Source: Peptococcaceae bacterium
GTDB taxonomy: Bacteria; Bacillota; DSM-521; Neomoorellales; Neomoorellaceae
Direction of reading: 5' to 3'
Length of the DNA stretch: 10,613 nucleotides
Assembly: GCA_003509545.1 (NCBI GenBank)
Contig: DOLC01000076.1
Location: 4,236 to 14,848, forward strand
Below are positions 4,720 to 10,613 of this stretch, piece after piece (the first letter of the stretch is position 1; each line of letters opens with the position of its first letter). Under the pieces are notes generated by a model. It searched no databases, had not been told where the DNA came from, and worked only from the letters and a program-made list of their open reading frames with translations. A program made the position numbers and the translations under genes.

Positions 4720-6201
4720 TCATTGCCTTCTAGTCTCTCTCAACTTTTTTGCCTTTTCCCACAGCTCGTCCATGTCTTCCAGGTCCATGGTGGCCAGGTC
4801 GCGTCCGGCACGGCGGGCGGCCTCCTCTATATAACGAAAACGATGGCAGAATTTGTCGATGGCGCGGTTCAAGGCGCCTTCCGGCTCCACTTTTAGCCTG
4901 CGGGCCAGGTTAACCAGGGCGAAAAGGACATCGCCCACCTCTTCTTCTACTCTTTTCGGCGTCCCCCCTTCTACTGCCTTCGCGAGCTCTTCCAGCTCCT
5001 CTTCGACCTTATTCCACACCTCCTTTACTTCCCGCCAGTCAAAGCCCACCCGTGCGGCCTGTTCCTGGATTTTCAAGGCCTTCAGCAGGGCCGGCAGCCC
5101 CTTGGGCGCGTTGAGGAGGGAGGCTTCCAGGCCTTCTTCCTCTTTTTCGGCGGCCTTGATCTTGGCCCAGTTGTCCAGGACCTGTTCGGCGGTCCTGGCT
5201 TCCGCCGTTCCGAAGACATGGGGGTGGCGCCGGATCATTTTCCGGGCGATCCCCCGGACTACGTCGTACAGCCTAAAATAGCCTTCTTCCTCGGCCAGCC
5301 GGGCATGGAAGACTATTTGTAGCAGTAAGTCTCCCAATTCCTCGCATAGTTTATGCATATCGCCCTCTTCCAGGGCTTCCAGGACCTCGTAGGTCTCTTC
5401 CAAAAGGTAGCGCTTCAGGGATTGGTGGGTTTGCTGTCTGTCCCAGGGACAGCCCTCCGGTCCCCGCAGGCGGGCCATAATCGCGGCCAGCCCCTCCAGT
5501 GTATATTTATCGGCATCCGGGTAGGGGGCTATATAGACGCTGGTTAAATGATCTATCCATGAGAGCCTGTCCAGTTCGTACAGGGGCACATCTTCTATTC
5601 GCTCTTCCCCCGGAACCCCGGCGGCCCGGACCACGGTAACCGGGTGCTCGTCGGGGAGGAATTCCATGAGGGCCAGTTTCACCTGCCCGGCCACGCGGCG
5701 GTTGTATACCTGGGTCAGGATGAGCCCCCTCCTCCCGTCCCAAGGCCCCATTTCCGGGTTGAGGGCGTCCAGCACCACCACTCCCCGGGCCGGGTCCAGG
5801 TGCAAGGCGGTAAAAAGGGCGTCCAGGAAGCTCAAGGCGGGAATGACGGTAGTCTTCACTCCCCTGGCCTCGGCTTCTTCCAGGATCCTTTGCACCGAGG
5901 CCTCGGCCACCAGGGGGTGACCCGGCACGGCGTAGATAACCTCTCCCCTTCCGGCCGCCTCCAGGACCGCTCGGGCTATGCGGGTATATACTTCTTCAAA
6001 GGAACGGGCTTCTTCATAGAACGAATCGAAGGCGGTAAAGGCCACGCCGCGGCGTTCCAGCTCGCGGACGGCCGGATGGCGGGCAGTGCGAAGGAAGAGA
6101 ATTCGGGAACCTCCTTCCAATAACTTCCATAAGACAGGTGGGATGTCTTCGGGATTACCGGGGCCCAGCCCAGCGAGATAACATCGCGGCTCCATGCTCA
6201 T
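4720..6201 (-). CDS. mazG: Tetrapyrrole methylase-like/MazG nucleotide pyrophosphohydrolase fusion (YabN type)
   Basis: This 493-aa two-domain protein matches the length of Bacillus YabN. Residues about 6-225 have the SAM-dependent tetrapyrrole (corrin/porphyrin) methylase fold, with YLAGLGPGNPEDIP near the start and YAVPGHPLVAEASV at about 90-103. No partner substrate is known for this domain in YabN. Residues about 236-485 hold two tandem MazG modules that hydrolyse NTPs to NMP and PPi. The first has EE268-269 and EELGD 287-291 as Mg-binding acidic residues; the second, EEELEE 400-405 and EEEVGD 419-424. LRGPEGCPWDRQQTH at 245-259 is the standard MazG entry motif. ATG 6201 has GGGAG only 3 nt upstream; ATG 6195 is 9 nt from it and may be the real start. 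It is preceded by the spoVT terminator. Confidence 0.93.
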   Translation of the reverse strand: MSMEPRCYLAGLGPGNPEDIPPVLWKLLEGGSRILFLRTARHPAVRELERRGVAFTAFDSFYEEARSFEEVYTRIARAVLEAAGRGEVIYAVPGHPLVAEASVQRILEEAEARGVKTTVIPALSFLDALFTALHLDPARGVVVLDALNPEMGPWDGRRGLILTQVYNRRVAGQVKLALMEFLPDEHPVTVVRAAGVPGEERIEDVPLYELDRLSWIDHLTSVYIAPYPDADKYTLEGLAAIMARLRGPEGCPWDRQQTHQSLKRYLLEETYEVLEALEEGDMHKLCEELGDLLLQIVFHARLAEEEGYFRLYDVVRGIARKMIRRHPHVFGTAEARTAEQVLDNWAKIKAAEKEEEGLEASLLNAPKGLPALLKALKIQEQAARVGFDWREVKEVWNKVEEELEELAKAVEGGTPKRVEEEVGDVLFALVNLARRLKVEPEGALNRAIDKFCHRFRYIEEAARRAGRDLATMDLEDMDELWEKAKKLRETRRQ

Positions 6202-6248
6202 CTTCTCCCGACTTTTGGCGTCACCTTTATCTTACCCGCCCGGCCGGC

Positions 6249-6275
6249 AAAAAAACAAGCCCCTTTTCCAGGGGC
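6249..6275 (-). terminator. Intrinsic terminator of spoVT
   Basis: In the minus-strand RNA GCCCCU (6275-6270) pairs with AGGGGC (6264-6259) around a GGAAA loop, followed by UUG and seven U (6255-6249). It lies about 30 nt after the spoVT stop and before mazG, so mazG needs read-through or its own promoter. Confidence 0.85.
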
Positions 6276-6306
6276 GCGGTGTGATCCCGTCGACAGTCGA
6301 AGGTGT

Positions 6307-6870
6307 TCACTGTTCCATTTGTTTGGCCAGGAAGCTGGCGGCGGTTTCCGCCAGTTTGAGCTCCATCTCTCCCATCTTGACATTAGGGTCTTTAGAACAG
6401 AGGATGACGGCTCCGATGGGATCTCCTTCGGCTATGATGGGGGCGATAACCTCGGCCGAAAACTTGCAACCCTCGCCTTCGGTATCTATGGGACAATCTT
6501 TGCACAGAAGGTGCTCGCCGGGGTTGTTGATGAGTACCGGCTTGCGTTCCTCCATAACCTTTTCTACTGCCGGACCGATGGGCTTATCCAAGAATTCCTT
6601 CTTGGGGGCACCCGCTACGGCAATGATGTTATCCCGGTCGGCGATGCAGGCTATATGACCGATGGCCTCGTGCAGGGAGTCGGCGTATTCCTTGGCAAAA
6701 TCCCCCAGCTCGCCTATGGGTGAATACTTTTTCAGAATGACCTCCCCGTCCCGGTCAACGAAAATCTCCAACGGATCGCCCTCGCGGATGCGCAGGGTGC
6801 GTCGGATTTCCTTGGGTATTACTACGCGTCCTAGATCGTCGATACGGCGGACGATACCTGTGGCTTTCAC
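6307..6870 (-). CDS. spoVT: Stage V sporulation protein T, AbrB-type regulator with GAF domain
   Basis: This 187-aa transcriptional regulator (Bacillus SpoVT is 178 aa) acts in the forespore, tuning sigma-G-dependent genes. Residues about 4-50 are the AbrB/SpoVT swapped-hairpin DNA-binding domain: KATGIVRRIDDLGRVVIPKE, IRRTLRIREGDPLEIF, then VILKKY. From about 60 to the end is a GAF-like sensor domain of unknown ligand (HIACIADRDNIIAVAG, CKDCPI, EVIAPIIAEGDPIGAVIL). The start is GTG 6870, 10 nt after a GGGGGG tract. An ATG at 6912 in frame would add 14 unconserved residues. It follows mfd, has a forespore-type promoter and ends in its own terminator, so it is likely monocistronic during sporulation. 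Confidence 0.95.
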   Translation of the reverse strand: MKATGIVRRIDDLGRVVIPKEIRRTLRIREGDPLEIFVDRDGEVILKKYSPIGELGDFAKEYADSLHEAIGHIACIADRDNIIAVAGAPKKEFLDKPIGPAVEKVMEERKPVLINNPGEHLLCKDCPIDTEGEGCKFSAEVIAPIIAEGDPIGAVILCSKDPNVKMGEMELKLAETAASFLAKQMEQ

Positions 6871-6928
6871 TGCTGTGTATCCCCCCTTTTCCTCCCCTGG
6901 GTGGCCTTGCAATGTTAACTTTTACTGT

Positions 6929-6958
6929 TAGTATATAACCCCTCCCAAGCCTTTATTC
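6929..6958 (-). promoter_or_regulatory. Sigma-G-type promoter of spoVT
   Basis: On the minus strand GAATA (6958-6954), within TGAATAA, fully fits the sigma-G -35 pattern GHATR. After exactly 18 bp, TATACTA (6935-6929) matches CATNHTA except for the first base. A start near 6922 gives a leader of about 52 nt to GTG 6870. It begins 9 bp after the mfd stop. This agrees with sigma-G transcription of spoVT in Bacillus. Confidence 0.6.
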
Positions 6959-6967
6959 ATGATTTCT

Positions 6968-9900
6968 TTACCTCGCCTCCGGCCAGATCATATTCCTGAT
7001 GGAGCTTAAAAGCTGTTCGAGGAGTTTTAGAAGGGCGTGCTGTTCTAAGTCCCGGATCTTCACCCGTATGCTCAGGCCCCCTGCCGAGGAAAAGGATAAC
7101 CTTCTTGGGAATATCTGGGATAATTGTAGCAATTTTTCCCCCTTCAGACGATGGCCGCTCCCGAATTTGAGCTCCACTTCGCCGGAACGCTGCTGCACGT
7201 GAAGGATGCCCAGTTCCCCGGCCAGCAACCGGATGCGGGTCATGAGGAGGAGGTTCTCCACGGCCCGGGGAGGGGTCCCGAAGCGGTCGATCATCTCCGC
7301 CGTAATCTCGTCCAGTTCGGCCGGCTCCTTGGCGGCCATCAGGCGCTGATAGAACTCCATTTTGAGGGCGGCATCGGGGATGTAGTCGTCGCTCAAATAG
7401 TTGTCCACGTTTAATTCCACACTGGCCCCCGGAGGCTGTTTCCGCTCCGGCAGCCCCTTCCCCCGCAGCTTGCGTACGGCCTCCTCCAATAGTTGACAGT
7501 AAAGGTCGAAACCCACCGCCAGCATATGGCCGTGCTGCTCCGGCCCCAGAAAATTCCCGGCACCCCTGAGCTGTAGGTCCCGCAGGGCTATCTTGTAGCC
7601 CGAACCCAGGGCGGTGAATTCTCGGATGGCGGCCAGGCGTTTCTCCGCTACTTCCCCTAAGACTTTGTCGGGACGGTAGGTGAAGTAGGCATAGGCCAGG
7701 CGGTTGGTGCGGCCCACCCGGCCCCTGAGCTGGTAGAGCTGGGCCAGGCCCAGGGTATCGGCTTCGTCTACGATGAGGGTATTTACGTTCTGGATATCCA
7801 GACCGTTTTCGATAATGGTGGTGCAGACCAGCACGTCGTAGTGGCCTTCGATGAAATCCAGCATTACGGCCTCGAGGTCTTCCTCGGCCATCTGGCCGTG
7901 GGCTACGGCTATCCTGGCCTCCGGCACCAGTTGTTGTACGGTGAAGGCCACATGGTCGATGTCGGCCACCCGGTTGTGAACGTAATAGACCTGGCCCCCC
8001 CGGTCCAGCTCCCGCCTGATGGCTTCGCGCACCAGCTCCGGGCTGTACTCCACTACATAGGTCTGGACAGGGTAGCGGTCCTCGGGCGGCGTCTCAATTA
8101 GGCTCATGTCCCGCACGCCCGCCAGGGCCATGTGGAGGGTGCGGGGTATGGGGGTGGCGGTCATGGTGAGGACGTCCACGGTGTACCGAAGCTGCTTGAG
8201 CTTCTCCTTATGGGCCACCCCGAACCGCTGTTCCTCGTCGATTATAACCAGACCCAAGTCCTTAAAAGCGACGTCTTCGGACAGGAGCCGGTGGGTGCCG
8301 ATGATTATATCTATATCGCCCCGGGCCAGGGCCTCTACCGTTTCCCGCTGCTCCCGGGGGGAAGAGAAGCGGCTCAAGACGGCCACCTTCACCGGATAGG
8401 GGCCGAAGCGCTCTTTGAAGGTATTGTAATGCTGCTGGGCCAGGACGGTAGTGGGGACCAGCACGGCCACCTGTTTGCCGTCCATAACCGCCTTGAAGGC
8501 CGCCCTCAGGGCCACCTCGGTCTTGCCGTACCCCACGTCGCCGCACAGGAGGCGGTCCATGGGTTTGGGCCGCTCCATGTCGGCCTTGACCTCGGCAATG
8601 GCCTTGAGCTGGTCCGGCGTCTCGGTGTAGGGGAAGGCCTCTTCGAATTCCCGCTGCCAGGGCGTATCCGGGGAGAAGGCGTGGCCGCGCACTGTTTCCC
8701 GGGTGGCGTAGAGGGTAAGGAGTTCTTCGGCCATGGCCCGCACCGCCTCCTGGACCCGGCCCTTGACCTTAGCCCACTCGTTGCCGCCCAGGCGGTAGAG
8801 GCGGGGCACGTGTCCCTCGCCCCCGATGTACTTCTGGACCAGGGAGATCTGGTCTACGGGTACGTAGAGGCGGTCGTTGCCCGCATACTGGATGAGGAGG
8901 TAATCTTTCTTTACCCCCCCTACCTCCAGCTGCCGGATGCCCAGGTAGCGGCCGATGCCGTGGTTGACGTGGACGACGTAGTCCCCTTCCTTGAGGTCGG
9001 TAAAGGAGGTTATCTTCCCCCCCACCCGAGGTGTCTTCGGCCGGCGAGGCCGGCGCACCGGACCGTATAGCTCGGCATCCCCCAGGATGACCAGTTTTGC
9101 CTGGGGCCAGCTAAAGCCCTGACGGAGGTGGCCGGGTACCACGGTAACCTGGCCGGGCGGGGGCAGGGAGGAAAGGTCCTGCCGGGCCGCGACCTCCACC
9201 CCCTCGCTCGCCAGGTTTTGGCGCAGGGCCTCAAGGCGGCCGGAGTCGGCCGCCATTAGGATAATGCGATAGCCCTGGCGCCGCCAGCGGCCGAGTTCCT
9301 GAACGAGAAGGCCTACCTTACCCTGGAAGGAGGGGAGTCCCTGGGCCCCCACCCCTATAGCCTGGCGCACCTGGAGGCCGGCCCTCCGTGGCAGGAGAGT
9401 AAAATAGAGGCGCTGGTATTTGGCCAGGAGGTTCTCCATTTCCTCGACCCCGGCGTAGGCCAGGCCCTGGGAGGGCAGGGCCTGGCCCCCCTCCAGCATT
9501 TGGGTCAAAATCTCCAGGCGCTGCTTTTCTAAGCGTTTAGCCTCCTCTTTAAGACGGAGCGGCTCGTCGAGGATTATAATAGGCGGCCGATTAAAATAGT
9601 CTGGTAGAATGGCCTGCCGGGGATAAAAGAAAGGCTGCAGGGACATTACCCCTTCCGGCCAATCCCCGGCTTCCAACCTGGCCAGCAGAACACCCATGCG
9701 CTCTTCGAGCTCGCGAGCGGCCTCCGGTCGCGATTTCTTTAGTCTGGCCGAGGTCTGCTGGAATTCCTTTCGGAGGAGGTCAAGGCCCGGACGGAAGTCT
9801 TCGGGTGCCACCGGCACCACAGCGGGGGTAATTACTATTTCCTCCAACTCACCCACCGACCGCTGGGTAGCCGGATCGAAGGGCCTAAGGGATTCGATTT

Positions 9901-10501
9901 CATCGCCGAAAAACTCTACCCTGACCGGCTCCTCGGCGCCCAGGGGATAGATATCGATGAGGCCTCCCCTCACCGCCAGGTGCCCCGGCGCCTCTACCAT
10001 TTCCTCCCGGCGATACCCGAGACGCGCCAGGCGTTCCAGGAGCTCTTCCCGCTCCACGTTTTGGCCCACCCGCAAGATGATGAGGGATCTGGAAAAGACC
10101 TCCGGCGGCGGGAGCTTAGCCGCCAAGGCCCCCACGTCGGTCACCAATACCCGCACCCGGCCGCGGACCAGACCTTGCATCACCCGGATGCGCTGGGCAG
10201 GAACCTCTGGGCTGTGAGCATAAAATCCCACCGGCAGCAGCTCCGGCGCAGGCAGGTAGTCCACACCTACGTCAGGTCCGAAGGCTTCCACATCGGAGGC
10301 CAGGCGTTGGGCTTCCTCCGGCCCGGCGGTGACCACCAAAAGGGGCCGGAACTCCTCGGCCATGGCCCTCACCCACAAGCCCCTGAGACCCTCAGGCAAA
10401 TCGTAGAGCTGTTGCTCCGGCAGACCTTGGCGCAGGCCTTCCGCCAACATGTGAAATTGTGTGCTTTCTCTAATAATTTGTAATAATCCGTAGTGGTCCA
10501 T
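6968..10501 (-). CDS. mfd: Transcription-repair coupling factor Mfd
   Basis: This 1177-aa ATP-dependent translocase, the same length as B. subtilis Mfd, removes stalled RNA polymerase and recruits UvrA. The UvrB-like N-terminal region (to about 350) includes GHLAVRGGLIDIYPLGAEEP. The RNA-polymerase interaction domain is around 500-560 (DYVVHVNHGIGRYLGI). The RecG-like motor has Walker A GDVGYGKT near 652, DEEQ near 753, TATPIPRT near 780 and RGRVGR near 927. The translocation motif region follows (LRDLQLRGAGNFLGPEQHG), and a C-terminal regulatory domain reaches the end. All motifs are intact. ATG 10501 is chosen over the in-frame ATG 10555, because the latter coincides with the predicted transcription start and the extra 18 residues are not Mfd-like. 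The translation signal before 10501 is only a G-rich GGGGGA 2-3 nt away, so expression may be modest. Confidence 0.97.
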   Translation of the reverse strand: MDHYGLLQIIRESTQFHMLAEGLRQGLPEQQLYDLPEGLRGLWVRAMAEEFRPLLVVTAGPEEAQRLASDVEAFGPDVGVDYLPAPELLPVGFYAHSPEVPAQRIRVMQGLVRGRVRVLVTDVGALAAKLPPPEVFSRSLIILRVGQNVEREELLERLARLGYRREEMVEAPGHLAVRGGLIDIYPLGAEEPVRVEFFGDEIESLRPFDPATQRSVGELEEIVITPAVVPVAPEDFRPGLDLLRKEFQQTSARLKKSRPEAARELEERMGVLLARLEAGDWPEGVMSLQPFFYPRQAILPDYFNRPPIIILDEPLRLKEEAKRLEKQRLEILTQMLEGGQALPSQGLAYAGVEEMENLLAKYQRLYFTLLPRRAGLQVRQAIGVGAQGLPSFQGKVGLLVQELGRWRRQGYRIILMAADSGRLEALRQNLASEGVEVAARQDLSSLPPPGQVTVVPGHLRQGFSWPQAKLVILGDAELYGPVRRPRRPKTPRVGGKITSFTDLKEGDYVVHVNHGIGRYLGIRQLEVGGVKKDYLLIQYAGNDRLYVPVDQISLVQKYIGGEGHVPRLYRLGGNEWAKVKGRVQEAVRAMAEELLTLYATRETVRGHAFSPDTPWQREFEEAFPYTETPDQLKAIAEVKADMERPKPMDRLLCGDVGYGKTEVALRAAFKAVMDGKQVAVLVPTTVLAQQHYNTFKERFGPYPVKVAVLSRFSSPREQRETVEALARGDIDIIIGTHRLLSEDVAFKDLGLVIIDEEQRFGVAHKEKLKQLRYTVDVLTMTATPIPRTLHMALAGVRDMSLIETPPEDRYPVQTYVVEYSPELVREAIRRELDRGGQVYYVHNRVADIDHVAFTVQQLVPEARIAVAHGQMAEEDLEAVMLDFIEGHYDVLVCTTIIENGLDIQNVNTLIVDEADTLGLAQLYQLRGRVGRTNRLAYAYFTYRPDKVLGEVAEKRLAAIREFTALGSGYKIALRDLQLRGAGNFLGPEQHGHMLAVGFDLYCQLLEEAVRKLRGKGLPERKQPPGASVELNVDNYLSDDYIPDAALKMEFYQRLMAAKEPAELDEITAEMIDRFGTPPRAVENLLLMTRIRLLAGELGILHVQQRSGEVELKFGSGHRLKGEKLLQLSQIFPRRLSFSSAGGLSIRVKIRDLEQHALLKLLEQLLSSIRNMIWPEAR

Positions 10502-10523
10502 AGTCCCCCGCTTCCCATACCAG

Positions 10524-10552
10524 AAAAAGGGCCGCTTTTCATACGGGCCCCT
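10524..10552 (-). promoter_or_regulatory. Terminator-like hairpin in the mfd leader
   Basis: At the very start of the predicted mfd transcript AGGGGCC (10552-10546) pairs with GGCCCUU (10533-10527) with one G.U, around a 12-nt loop, and U residues continue to 10524. The 7-bp stem plus U-run resembles a weak terminator or attenuator. Being the first structure of the message, it could equally protect the 5' end. No alternative antiterminator was found. Confidence 0.35.
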
Positions 10553-10560
10553 CATGTTTC

Positions 10561-10590
10561 ATTATAAGCCACGGGGAGTCCCGGCGTCAA
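10561..10590 (-). promoter_or_regulatory. Housekeeping (sigma-A) promoter of mfd
   Basis: On the minus strand TTGACG (10590-10585) matches the -35 consensus at 5 of 6. An 18-bp spacer follows, then a perfect TATAAT (10566-10561). The predicted start near 10554 gives a leader of about 53 nt to ATG 10501. It is the best vegetative promoter in the window. Confidence 0.8.
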
Positions 10591-10613
10591 GGCAAGGCGA
10601 ACCTGACGTATCC

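Noticed and set aside
6213..6255. Promoter for mazG (TTGTTT, 18 bp, TAAGAT on the minus strand)
   Set aside because: Both boxes are weak and the -35 consists of the terminator U-tract; not enough to list as a feature.
8132..9070. 312-aa plus-strand open frame within mfd
   Set aside because: It is a shadow frame opposite the conserved Mfd motor region, with no ribosome binding site or domain.

Overview
The window reads as a chromosomal segment of a GC-rich, endospore-forming Firmicute, probably of the class Clostridia. A thermophilic Moorella-like lineage is plausible from gene order and protein style, but I cannot prove it from sequence alone. The evidence is the conserved mfd - spoVT - yabN/mazG - HU - rqcP (yabO) - yabP - yabQ - divIC neighbourhood, here entirely on the minus strand, together with frequent TTG and GTG starts and strong purine-rich ribosome binding sites. 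This is core genome. I see no mobile element, CRISPR array, tRNA or rRNA.

Layout from right to left, in the direction of minus-strand transcription. A clear housekeeping promoter (TTGACG, 18 bp, TATAAT) at the right edge drives mfd, the transcription-repair coupling factor. spoVT follows with its own sigma-G-like promoter and an intrinsic terminator. Next come a two-domain tetrapyrrole-methylase/MazG protein (YabN type), an HU-type nucleoid protein and the small S4-domain protein RqcP. Then comes a SpoIID/LytB-family wall hydrolase, preceded by a forespore-sigma-like promoter and ended by a terminator. yabP and yabQ follow from a sigma-E-like promoter whose -35 lies in the terminator U-tract, and they overlap by 4 bp. 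After a 200-275 bp regulatory-looking gap come a small HTH protein and a DivIC/FtsB-type septation protein, also overlapping by 4 bp. Most of these genes serve sporulation (cortex and coat, forespore regulation, septal wall remodelling) or genome and translation housekeeping.

Convergent to this cluster and ending only 6 bp away lies a plus-strand gene for an exported LysM protein with a class-A-beta-lactamase-fold hydrolase domain. It appears to lack the omega-loop glutamate, so it is more likely a wall-associated serine hydrolase than a drug-inactivating enzyme. Its upstream 350 bases carry no gene but are full of inverted repeats, including a perfect 12-bp pair closing a 217-nt region with several internal hairpins.

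The least ordinary parts are that structured leader, the gap at 2126-2325 (two DnaA-box-like sites, a 17-bp palindrome over a possible -10 and a 16-bp-stem hairpin), and the compartment-specific promoter assignments. Nothing here amounts to a clearly new multi-gene system.
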